DNA of 7,285 nucleotides from a bacterium (Candidatus Torokbacteria) CG_4_10_14_0_2_um_filter_35_8 (GCA_002792135.1 PFNU01000104.1:1-7285); one strand, 5' to 3'. Shown: positions 1-6,717, counted from the first letter of the stretch. The notes: a model not told the origin generated them from the letters alone. Made by a program: numbers and translations.

Positions 1-1
1 T

Positions 2-661
2 CTATATTGGAAAGATGATAAAAGGATAATTTATCATTATTTCAATCCAGAAGGCAGTGAATCTAATTTTAGCGAAGGAGATGCAGATGGCCATTCCTGG
101 GGCAAGGTATCTGATATTTTTGTTGAGCCTGTATCTAAACTTCAGTATCTTAGGGTATATGGTTATACATCAAATAATAGAAAATTAGTCTTTTCAGTAA
201 TTACTAAGCAAGGTGGAACACTATTTTTACTCAATATTGCAACAAAAGAGATTACAAAAGTAATAGATGGAAATGATTTTAGGCTTTCTCCTGATGGAAA
301 ATCTTTCCTTTTTGAAACAAAGAACAAGGATGGTTCTTTTATAACTAAGATTGCTAATCTTGATGGAAATATTAATCCCAAAGTAGAAATTCCAACATCG
401 ATAAATAAATGCTACTGGAGGAAGGATGGAACAGAAGTTTTTTATGCGGTTTACAAGAAAATTAAAAATAAAGAAAAATCACTTTCTGGTGATGAGTTTT
501 GGAAAGTAAAAGTTGATACTGGTATGCAGACTCCTCTTATTTCTTTGGAAGAAATAGAGAAGAAATATTCGGTAAGAGAGATATTTGTTATAGAGAAGGA
601 AGGCGTGGTTGTGTTTTTGGATAATGATAATGGGATCTACAAAGTCGAATTGGGAATGTAG
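2..661 (+). CDS. PD40/TolB-like beta-propeller protein, C-terminal part (5' truncated by window edge)
   Basis: The frame is open from the first bases and ends at TAG 659-661, giving 219 visible residues; the start lies outside the window. The visible part is rich in short beta strands separated by turns. It contains the signature RLSPDGKSFLF (about residues 94-104), the 'SPDGK' strand-turn typical of PD40/WD40-like blades of TolB and related propellers. A degenerate copy, WRKDGTEVFY, lies about 50 residues later. Other strands such as KLVFSVI, TLFLLNI and GVVVFLDNDNGIYKVEL fit successive blades. No membrane segment is visible here, but the missing N-terminus could carry a signal or anchor. 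Such propellers usually act as protein-binding or extracytoplasmic platforms and show no catalytic residues. It lies 189 bases upstream of the VirB6-like gene on the same strand, so it may belong to the same locus, but a functional link is inference. The fold call is fairly confident; the exact role is unknown. Confidence 0.75.
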   Translation, partial: LYWKDDKRIIYHYFNPEGSESNFSEGDADGHSWGKVSDIFVEPVSKLQYLRVYGYTSNNRKLVFSVITKQGGTLFLLNIATKEITKVIDGNDFRLSPDGKSFLFETKNKDGSFITKIANLDGNINPKVEIPTSINKCYWRKDGTEVFYAVYKKIKNKEKSLSGDEFWKVKVDTGMQTPLISLEEIEKKYSVREIFVIEKEGVVVFLDNDNGIYKVELGM

Positions 662-710
662 ATTGAGTGTCTAGGTAGTAGGAAGGTTTTAGTCGTAATC
701 AGAAGCTGCA

Positions 711-773
711 AATTTCCAATTTCTAATTAAGAATTACTAATCAAACCTCAATTAGTAAATGACCAATGGCCAA
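711..773. repeat. Degenerate heptamer array (AATTTCY-type and TGRCCAA-type words)
   Basis: Five consecutive 7-base units beginning AAT occupy 711-745, and two TGRCCAA units occupy 760-773 in the same phase. The words resemble those in the second spacer, where AATTTCT occurs four times (6675-6703) and CCAATGA-type words occur at 6752-6780. Both spacers introduce the array with CTGCAAATTTC (706-716 and 6670-6680). The pattern is seen directly; its origin and function are unknown. Confidence 0.7.
734..758. repeat. AT-rich inverted repeat, 8-bp stem
   Basis: TTACTAAT (734-741) and ATTAGTAA (751-758) are perfect reverse complements around a 9-base loop. The stem is all A/T except one G-C pair and is not followed by a T-run, so a terminator is unlikely. 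It may be a by-product of the surrounding word repeats. Confidence 0.5.
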
Positions 774-788
774 TCCGCCGCAGGCGGA
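774..788. repeat. GC-rich palindrome TCCGCC-GCA-GGCGGA
   Basis: A perfect 6-bp inverted repeat with a 3-base spacer sits in otherwise AT-rich spacer DNA. The same arms recur at 6718-6723 and 6737-6742 around a different loop, so this is a repeated element of the genome and not a chance palindrome. There is no T-tract on either side, so it is not a canonical intrinsic terminator. I recall similar TCCGCC...GGCGGA elements in other CPR genomes (unverified). Confidence 0.7.
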
Positions 789-792
789 CTAA

Positions 793-848
793 ATTCTTGA
801 TTCTAGATTCTCATTTTTGAATTTTTCACTTTGAATTTTGAATTTATT
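793..848. repeat. Second heptamer array abutting the VirB6-like gene
   Basis: Read in steps of seven from 793, the units are ATTCTTG, ATTCTAG, ATTCTCA, TTTTTGA, ATTTTTC, ACTTTGA, ATTTTGA and ATTTATT, with TA and the ATG at 851 directly after. Phase is kept across eight units while single bases drift. The array supplies the in-frame TGA at 839-841, which blocks upstream extension of the next gene. Confidence 0.65.
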
Positions 849-850
849 TA

Positions 851-3823
851 ATGTTCTCATTCGATATAAAAAATAAGAAAAACTTGTTAAGAGGGTTTTG
901 GAAAAAGGTGAGAGGACCTTTGAAGTTTTTTTTGGTAGAAAGAAAAATTAGAAAGTATAGGTTTTGGTTTGGGCGAAACAAAAATCTTTTGAAAATTTTA
1001 ATCTTAGCTTTTCTTATTGTTGTTTTAAGCTCTGGATTTATATTTAATATTGATGTTTTCGCACAGGACCAGCCAAAGGCCAACTGTGATAAAATAATAA
1101 TTGTAGTTAGTCCAAGGGAAGGAAAATTTAATTTTCCAGACAATAAATTCTGGGTGCATGCATTTCGTGACTCGGGTCTTGCCCTAGGACCTGTTCAAAA
1201 AATTGAGTTGAAAGAAGGGGAGGAGGTATTAGTAGAGAGAGAGTATCTGATCGTAGATGTTTTAGCTGGAAATATTATTTTTGGATTCTATGCTGAAAAT
1301 CCAGAGAATAAATCAAATGAGGAAATCGAACTCATAACTTATGATACAATCGAGACAGATGCAGGTACAATTAAGAACAATGGTTGTAAATTAGATGTTG
1401 CCATTTCAACAGAACTTCCAGTACAACCTACTCCTGCTCCTGAAATACCGCCTGATGTTCACAATAATATCCGAGCTCATTTTAAGGGAATAGCTACAAA
1501 AGATAAAGACAAAGCGGTGGTGTATGGTGTTTGCGAAGTCGACAAGATAGTAGAAAAGAAAGTGTGTTATACTCCATCAGATACTGTCGATTGCGGAGAA
1601 TGCAAGATTCAGCTTAAGGGTAATTTTGATTTTTTTATTGGGAAAGTAAAGGAGATACTTTCGATATCTGATGATAATGAAGTTATCGCATGTTTTAATG
1701 AAGCATATACATCACGAAATCCCAATTTTCTGCAATTATCAAACTTAGATTCTTGTTTGACGCCGCATTATCCTGAAAGCGATACAGGCTTATGGGATAC
1801 CCTTTCTAAAATTCTCGGAACAATTCTAGGTGTTCTCGCTGATATACTACATGGTATTTTAGCTGCTATTTTGTGGCTTTTAGTTAAGATCTTGAATTGG
1901 GTTTTGAGCCTGAGGAATTTTATGGATATTAGGGGCGTGAATATTGCCTGGGGTATTGTGAGAGATATTGTGAACATGTTCTTTATAATAATTTTCCTTT
2001 TTATTGCTTTCGCGACCATCTTGCGAATAAAAGCCTATGAAGCAAGAGCTCTTCTTCCAACATTTATAATCTCTGTTCTTTTAGTGAATTTTTCCAAGAT
2101 GATTTGTGGGATAATTATTGATGCTGGACAGATTCTGATGCTTACTTTTCTTTCGGCAACACCAACAAGTCAGGAAGGAGGAATTATTGGAGTGCTAACA
2201 GATGCGGCGAAACTTGGTAAGTTTTGGCAAACTTGGGGTAGTTTCTGGGAGTATTTTTGGAAGGCAGAGTTTGTTAGAACACTTGATGTTGCAGCTACAA
2301 TGTGGTTTGGTGTCATTTTTGAGTTTATCATAGTTATTGTTCTTGCGGTAATGACAATCTTGCTCTTTTTCAGAATAATTATGCTTTGGATATTAGTAGC
2401 TATCTCTCCTTTGGTCTGGGGTTTACGAGTCCTTCCCTTTACGCAAGGTTATGCCAAGATGTGGTGGACACACTTTTTAAAATGGGTATTTTTTGCACCG
2501 ATTATGGGGTTTTGCATTATGCTTGCTGTTTTGGTGGTAACAGGCGGTAATTTAGAAGCAAGCCCTGCAGATTATGATATAACTAATCAAGTTTCAGGTA
2601 GTGTTGGCGATAATGAGAAGCTACTTGATGAGCAACCTGGGCTTTCTGGAAAAGATAGAGGTGTATCAATATTCTCACAGGGATTTAGTGTTACTACTAT
2701 TCTTAATTTCGTTTTTGTGTGTCTTCTTTTGTGGTCTGGGATTATGGTGGCGCAGTCAGCATCACTTGGGGCGGCAAGCGGAATAGTAGGCGCAGTTACG
2801 AAACATGGATTTATGCCAGTAAATTGGGCGAAAAGAGAAGGAGGATATTATGCTGGAAAAGCGGCTCGTGGTGTAGGAAGAGGAGTGGCTGGAGTATTAG
2901 GTAAAGCACCAGGACTTGGAGGCTTACAGAAAGTAGCTAGAAGGTCTGGAGCTTTGGAGCGGGAGAAAGATATGGCTAGGTATAAAAGTTATCAAGCATT
3001 GACTGGCAAAATGACTGCCGAGGAGGCTTTAGAGGAGATGTCTAGTACAAGTGGTATCAAGGCAAGTATAGCCGCTGCCTCAGCTTTAAAGAAAGGTAGT
3101 TTTGCTAAGGCAACTATAGATCAAGCAAGACAGGGATACCTTGCTCTTAAATCTCGAGGTTTTGTAGAAGAAGCGAAGGATTTAGAGGCTTCAAAGCCTG
3201 GTATTTTGCCAACTCTAGAGGACAGGAAAGGTGCTATATCAAGGGCAATAAAAAAGAAGAAGATTAATGATTGGGGCGTTGACGAAGTAGGTAACAGAGA
3301 GATCTTAGGGGAAATGATAAGTGGGATGAGTGGAAATAAACTTAATGATTGGTTTGATGATTTAACTGATGAGAATGTGAAAAAGACAAGTATAGAAACT
3401 TTGGAGAAGGTAGCTAAAGAAGAAAAAGATGAAGCTAAGAGACTGACATATATGGATCGTTTACTGGCGCTCTCGGGTAATCCAAGGAGATTAAGCGAGG
3501 CAGATCTTGGTAAAGTCCTTAGAAGTAACTCAAAAATAGCTACTAGAATTAAAGATGAAGGTGATAACTTTAATAAAGTTGGAGCAAGGGCTCGGCCAGA
3601 TACGTTAAGTCTAACAGCTGTTAAAGAGCTTTCTGATTCGGCTAAGATGAAGATGTTTGAAGGAGCAGGAGGTGCTGAAAATTTTGCCTTATTTGAGAAA
3701 GCTGAAAAGAATGATGCCTTTAGTACAACATTTATTGACTATTTAGATGATCATCCTGATGTGAAGCAAAAGTATGAGGATTACAAGAAAAATAAGCAAC
3801 TAGGCACAGCAACTTCAACTTAG
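851..3823 (+). CDS. VirB6/TrbL-like polytopic membrane protein with Cys-rich ectodomain and long C-terminal tail
   Basis: Predicted inner-membrane channel or scaffold component of a T4SS-like machine; 990 residues, several hundred more than a typical VirB6/TrbL protein. Residues 1-46 are strongly basic. A hydrophobic segment at 47-69 ends in VFA-QDQ, which could be a signal anchor or a cleavable signal. Residues 71-312 look extracytoplasmic and beta-rich: two subdomains joined by a Pro-rich linker (about 189-202), with cysteines at 79, 179, 228, 239, 248, 251, 281 and 302. Hydrophobic segments lie near 326-352, 367-391, 401-431, 484-508, 509-525, 541-565 and 613-635. The stretch ISPLVWGLRVLPFTQG followed by WWTHFLKWVFFAP (518-550) resembles the conserved VirB6/TrbL core. 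Residues 636-700 are Gly/Ala/Lys-rich; 700-985 are helical and charged. An in-frame TGA at 839-841 leaves ATG 851 as the first ATG. No SD precedes it. TTG at 989 (residue 47) is an alternative start that would give a compact signal peptide. Family placement is good; topology and function of the extensions are inferred. Confidence 0.8.
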   Translation: MFSFDIKNKKNLLRGFWKKVRGPLKFFLVERKIRKYRFWFGRNKNLLKILILAFLIVVLSSGFIFNIDVFAQDQPKANCDKIIIVVSPREGKFNFPDNKFWVHAFRDSGLALGPVQKIELKEGEEVLVEREYLIVDVLAGNIIFGFYAENPENKSNEEIELITYDTIETDAGTIKNNGCKLDVAISTELPVQPTPAPEIPPDVHNNIRAHFKGIATKDKDKAVVYGVCEVDKIVEKKVCYTPSDTVDCGECKIQLKGNFDFFIGKVKEILSISDDNEVIACFNEAYTSRNPNFLQLSNLDSCLTPHYPESDTGLWDTLSKILGTILGVLADILHGILAAILWLLVKILNWVLSLRNFMDIRGVNIAWGIVRDIVNMFFIIIFLFIAFATILRIKAYEARALLPTFIISVLLVNFSKMICGIIIDAGQILMLTFLSATPTSQEGGIIGVLTDAAKLGKFWQTWGSFWEYFWKAEFVRTLDVAATMWFGVIFEFIIVIVLAVMTILLFFRIIMLWILVAISPLVWGLRVLPFTQGYAKMWWTHFLKWVFFAPIMGFCIMLAVLVVTGGNLEASPADYDITNQVSGSVGDNEKLLDEQPGLSGKDRGVSIFSQGFSVTTILNFVFVCLLLWSGIMVAQSASLGAASGIVGAVTKHGFMPVNWAKREGGYYAGKAARGVGRGVAGVLGKAPGLGGLQKVARRSGALEREKDMARYKSYQALTGKMTAEEALEEMSSTSGIKASIAAASALKKGSFAKATIDQARQGYLALKSRGFVEEAKDLEASKPGILPTLEDRKGAISRAIKKKKINDWGVDEVGNREILGEMISGMSGNKLNDWFDDLTDENVKKTSIETLEKVAKEEKDEAKRLTYMDRLLALSGNPRRLSEADLGKVLRSNSKIATRIKDEGDNFNKVGARARPDTLSLTAVKELSDSAKMKMFEGAGGAENFALFEKAEKNDAFSTTFIDYLDDHPDVKQKYEDYKKNKQLGTATST

Positions 3824-3973
3824 AAAAAAAGCAAAGGAGTTCCTGCTGTTTCAAGATTCTTGAGAGAAAAAGGAAGAGGAGGATAGAGGGAGATTCTATG
3901 GAGATGAGTGGAAAGTTTTAGATATTTTATCTGTATTGAAAATATCTTAAATAAGAGTTTTAAATTATTTTGA
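3824..3973. other. Purine-rich spacer without heptamer words
   Basis: This 150-base gap separates the VirB6-like gene from the coiled-coil gene. It starts with an A-run and contains AAAGGAG (3833-3839) and a purine-rich block (about 3862-3895), but no frame of useful length. The only SD-like site with an ATG at a sensible distance (GAGGG 3886-3890, ATG 3898) opens a 7-codon frame ending at TAG 3919-3921. It lacks the 7-base words of the other two spacers. The true downstream start at 3974 has no SD. Confidence 0.55.
3920..3947. repeat. AT-rich hairpin, 9-bp stem, upstream of the coiled-coil gene
   Basis: AGATATTTT (3920-3928) and AAAATATCT (3939-3947) pair perfectly around a 10-base loop, 26 bases before the ATG at 3974. 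The stem is weak and is followed by TAAATAAGAG and not a T-run, so a strong terminator is unlikely. It could be a leader structure, an operator-like dyad, or chance in AT-rich DNA. Confidence 0.45.
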
Positions 3974-6616
3974 ATGGAAAGTCAATCAACAGACAGTCAA
4001 ACAAATAATTCACCTGGAAATCAGAAAAAATTCCGTTTTGATGAAGCTTTTAAGAAAGCTCCTTCTCATGTTCAGAAGTTTATAAATTCAGATGAAAATA
4101 ATGAAATAAGTAATAAGATAGCTGAGAAGTATGGTTTGTCTTTGAGTGAGAAATTAGGGATGAGTTGGGCTGCTACTCATACAATGTTAAAAAACATTCC
4201 TCTTTTAGATTTTCCTAGAGCCTTAAAAGAAAAGACTGGAATCGAAGACAATGAGAAAGTTAAAAAGATAGCTTTAGATATTGCGACTAAGAAATTTGCT
4301 CCTATCCGAGATTATCTGGAAGGAACTAAGGATTTGATTAGAAAATTAGGAGGAGATGTTTCTAGTCTGCCTCCGATTAAACCCGAGGTAGAGAGTGTAG
4401 AAAAGAGCAAGCCTACTGGAGGACAAGATACAAGTCAGACTCCATCTACCCCACAACGATCTCAAGGTGGTTTCAAGGTTGATTTTGAAAAAGAAGTAGA
4501 GGTTGATAGAGTAATTAAGGAACAAGACCTAGATCTTGCCATGGCAGATAGAAGGAAGTTGAGAAGCGCTGCTATTAATGCTTTAAAAAGAAAAGGAAGA
4601 ATAGAGAAATCTGATATAGATGTTGTGGTTAAGGAAATGGAGGTAGGTATTGATAGTCAGGAAATAGAAGGGCTTTTGGCTGGGTTTTCTAATATTCAAG
4701 TTGGTGAAGGTGGGCAAGCTTTAGCACCTAAAATTGAAGAGAAGGAGCAAGAAGAGGTCGTTAGGAAAAGAGAAGAGGAGAGGAAACCAGAGTCGCAAGA
4801 GAAAAAACCCCAACCTTCTCAATCTATCCCACCAACTCCTATACCTAAAAAAGAACCTTTTCACATAAAACCTCAAAGTAAAAATTTAAATACATTAAAG
4901 GAGGAAAATAATATGCCAATAAAACCCTCGCAACCAAAAGATTTAGACTCTGATATTTCTTCAAAGGCAGGAGAGCCATTTTTTCAAAAACCAGCCCCAC
5001 CTTCTAAGATTAACGAAGATTTAAGTTCTAATGTTTCTCCACAACATCAAGCACAAGCCCCAAAAAAGAAGATCCCTTTTCAAAAACCACAGAAGCAAAA
5101 ACCTTCATTTTTTCCTCCTCAAAAAAGTGCTTTACCTAAAGATGATGAGGGTGAGTTAGTTGGGAAAGATGAAACAAAGGTGGATGATTTAGAATTGGAT
5201 ATTGAAAGAGCAGGAAAAGAGGTTGAAGGGGCAAAAAATAGATTGAGAGATTATCTTAGGAGACAAAGGGAAAGAGAAGTTCGGTTTAAAGAGAAAGAGA
5301 GGAAGTATGCGGAGAAGATTGGCAAACTCGAGTTGCAATTGTTTAATAGTGATACAGGAACTGAAAGAGCGCGAACTGAAGCCGAGAATTTAAAAAAGAA
5401 GCTAGGAGATTCTCGTGATGAGATAGGTAAAAAAGATAAAAAAATCTCTAATCTGCAGGTCCAATTGATTACTTTCCAGGAGGAAACTGGGCAAGCGAGA
5501 GAAGAAATTGAGAAATTAAAGAACAAATTAAGAGAGTTGATTGATCAGGGAAAGAAAGAAGATGCAGATTTTGAAGAGAGGAAGAAAAGACGGGAGAAGA
5601 GAATTTCAGATCTTGAACTTCAGCTATTTAATACCCAAGAAGAAGTTGATAGAATAAGGACAGATTCTGAAAAAGTAAGGAGGGCTTTACGAGCATCTCT
5701 TGAGGAGAAGCGACGGATTAAAGAAGAATATGATGCTCAAAAGGGAAGTTATAAAAAAAGAATTTCGGATCTTGAAGATCGATTGGTTAATGTGCAGACA
5801 AAAGTTGACGAAGCTGAAAAGATAAAAGGAAAACTTAAGGGTTTTCAGGAGCAAAAAGTAGGGGAGAAGGAGAGTAAACCATGGAAGTTTGACAGAGAGC
5901 AGATTAAGGAAAGAATTGCCATATTAGAGACCAGGCTGAATGCTACAAAGGTAGAAAACGAGAGATTGAAAGTAGCACTTAAAGAAGCTAGGGAAAAGTT
6001 GCAAAGACCTGAAAAGTTGAAAGAGGATTTTGGTAAAGAGAAAGATAGAATGTCTGAAGTTGAAAAAGAACCTATAAAGATTGTTGATGAAGAGAAAGAA
6101 GCCAAACTTTTGGGCTTACCTTCTAAAACTTACGCACCAAAGCCAGATTTTACTGAATCTAAACCCGAAGTTCCTCAAAAGATAAAACCAAAACTTGCCT
6201 TCCCAGAGAAATCGCAACTTGAGAAAAAGCCTATTTCAAAAGAGGATAAGAAAAGTTTTCCTTATCAACCTTCGAAAGCTGAACCTAAAACTCCTATACC
6301 TAGTAAGCCTCGAAAATTATCAGGGGAGCCAGAGATAGACCCTTATCTCAAAAAGAATCTAGATGTTATTTACTTGGAAGAAAATATTCTCAAGAAGGAT
6401 GCTCTCGTATTAACAAGTCAAACTGTTGATCTGATCAGTAAATTGATTCAGAAATTAATTAAAGTCAGAAAAGGAAGTGGTGCAAGTAGGATTAGACAGG
6501 ATGTGCTAAAGTATGTTAAGTGGAGAGAAGAGTATTTAAAGAAGAATAATAGAAAAGATTTGGCTGATAAAATCTCAGAAGTTTATGAAAAGGCTTTGGC
6601 AAAGCTTTATAGTTAG
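3974..6616 (+). CDS. Large soluble coiled-coil protein of unknown function in the T4SS-like locus
   Basis: 880 residues, with no signal peptide, membrane segment or recognisable catalytic motif. Order: (a) residues 20-125, an all-helical module (FDEAFKKAP, KFINSDE, KIAEKYGLS, LLDFPRALKEK, KKFAPIRDYL) that resembles a small helical module I recall in many CPR proteins near secretion or pilus genes (from memory, unnamed); (b) 126-168, a linker; (c) 170-240, a second helical module (LDLAMADRRKLRSAAINALK, then GIDSQEIEGLLAGF); (d) 250-400, a Pro/Lys/Gln-rich disordered segment; (e) 403-676, a coiled coil of six related units; (f) 710-785, a second Pro/Lys-rich segment; (g) 786-880, a basic helical C-terminal domain. 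TGA at 3971-3973 directly abuts the ATG in frame, so the start cannot lie further upstream unless translation reads through; no SD is present. Its position between the VirB6-like and PrgI-like genes suggests a cytoplasmic scaffold or adaptor of that machine (inference). The gene is certain; the function is unknown. Confidence 0.85.
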   Translation: MESQSTDSQTNNSPGNQKKFRFDEAFKKAPSHVQKFINSDENNEISNKIAEKYGLSLSEKLGMSWAATHTMLKNIPLLDFPRALKEKTGIEDNEKVKKIALDIATKKFAPIRDYLEGTKDLIRKLGGDVSSLPPIKPEVESVEKSKPTGGQDTSQTPSTPQRSQGGFKVDFEKEVEVDRVIKEQDLDLAMADRRKLRSAAINALKRKGRIEKSDIDVVVKEMEVGIDSQEIEGLLAGFSNIQVGEGGQALAPKIEEKEQEEVVRKREEERKPESQEKKPQPSQSIPPTPIPKKEPFHIKPQSKNLNTLKEENNMPIKPSQPKDLDSDISSKAGEPFFQKPAPPSKINEDLSSNVSPQHQAQAPKKKIPFQKPQKQKPSFFPPQKSALPKDDEGELVGKDETKVDDLELDIERAGKEVEGAKNRLRDYLRRQREREVRFKEKERKYAEKIGKLELQLFNSDTGTERARTEAENLKKKLGDSRDEIGKKDKKISNLQVQLITFQEETGQAREEIEKLKNKLRELIDQGKKEDADFEERKKRREKRISDLELQLFNTQEEVDRIRTDSEKVRRALRASLEEKRRIKEEYDAQKGSYKKRISDLEDRLVNVQTKVDEAEKIKGKLKGFQEQKVGEKESKPWKFDREQIKERIAILETRLNATKVENERLKVALKEAREKLQRPEKLKEDFGKEKDRMSEVEKEPIKIVDEEKEAKLLGLPSKTYAPKPDFTESKPEVPQKIKPKLAFPEKSQLEKKPISKEDKKSFPYQPSKAEPKTPIPSKPRKLSGEPEIDPYLKKNLDVIYLEENILKKDALVLTSQTVDLISKLIQKLIKVRKGSGASRIRQDVLKYVKWREEYLKKNNRKDLADKISEVYEKALAKLYS
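4897..4915 (+). promoter_or_regulatory. Strong in-frame internal SD and ATG (possible second start)
   Basis: AAAGGAGG (4897-4904) is followed after 8 bases by ATG 4913-4915, in frame with the 880-residue gene as codon 314. This is the best SD/ATG pair in the window, while the three annotated starts have none. Initiation here would give a 567-residue protein starting in the Pro-rich linker and keeping the coiled coil and C-terminal domain, without the two N-terminal helical modules. The sequence match is certain; its use as a start is unproven. Confidence 0.5.
5180..6001 (+). repeat. Six degenerate coiled-coil units within the 880-residue protein
   Basis: Units share the pattern K-[KR]-I-x-[DN]-L-E-x-[QR]-L-[FIV]-N-x-x-x-E-[VT], followed by a charged helix ending in L. 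Anchor residues are V403, I449, I491, I544, I597 and I648, spaced 46, 42, 53, 53 and 51. Examples are RISDLELQLFN (543-553), RISDLEDRLVN (596-606) and RIAILETRLN (647-656). Units four and five still agree at 17 of 18 bases at DNA level (5600-5617 and 5759-5776, 159 bases apart), which indicates internal duplication. Confidence 0.75.
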
Positions 6617-6674
6617 ATGCGAGTCGTACCTAGAGCAATATATACAGAAATAAGATTTAGCACCACGGTCTGCA

Positions 6675-6703
6675 AATTTCTAATTTCTGAATTTCTAATT
6701 TCT
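6675..6703. repeat. Four AATTTCT heptamers
   Basis: AATTTCT occurs at 6675-6681, 6682-6688, 6690-6696 and 6697-6703, with one extra G at 6689. The same word is at 718-724 in the upstream spacer, and both arrays start with CTGCAAATTTC. Confidence 0.8.
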
Positions 6704-6717
6704 TCAGCCGCAGCTGA
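6704..6717. repeat. Small hairpin TCAGC-CGCA-GCTGA
   Basis: A perfect 5-bp stem with a 4-base loop lies directly between the AATTTCT array and the larger GC palindrome. There is no T-run after it. It is probably part of the same composite repeat. Confidence 0.5.

Larger units (their letters stand above)
662..850. other. Intergenic spacer made largely of 7-base words
   Basis: No coding frame of note lies here. After about 45 unremarkable bases the sequence becomes word-like. Units at exact 7-base spacing run AATTTCC, AATTTCT, AATTAAG, AATTACT, AATCAAA (711-745), then TGACCAA and TGGCCAA (760-773) in the same phase. A GC-rich palindrome follows at 774-788. A second 7-base array then runs to the next gene (793-848). 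No SD sequence and no convincing sigma-70 promoter was seen. There is no hairpin followed by a T-run, so transcription could read through. Confidence 0.7.

Noticed and set aside
774..788. GC palindromes as rho-independent terminators (also 6718-6742)
   Set aside because: Neither palindrome is followed by a T-rich tract on either strand, and both sit in the middle of repeat arrays, not just after stop codons.
844..1143. Antisense open frame over the start of the VirB6-like gene
   Set aside because: It is a shadow of the strong + strand gene, with low-complexity Phe/Asn/Lys-rich translation and no start signal or recognisable domain.
2837..2852. GAAGGAGG followed 5 bases later by ATG inside the VirB6-like gene
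   Set aside because: The ATG is out of frame with the gene and opens only eight codons before TAG. The SD-like bases simply encode part of the Glu-Gly-Gly stretch of the protein.
3898..3921. Seven-codon frame after GAGGG in the purine-rich spacer, a possible leader peptide
   Set aside because: Too short, with no regulatory codon pattern and no attenuator-like terminator after it; purine-rich DNA gives such sites by chance.
5251..6105. Antisense Ser/Phe/Leu-rich open frames over the coiled coil
   Set aside because: Ser, Phe and Leu runs are what the reverse complement of Glu/Lys/Arg-rich codons yields; no independent support.
851..6616. TGA recoding (as in some CPR lineages)
   Set aside because: The long frames contain no in-frame TGA, and TGA just upstream of starts at 839-841 and 3971-3973 behaves as a normal boundary, so there is no need for an altered code.
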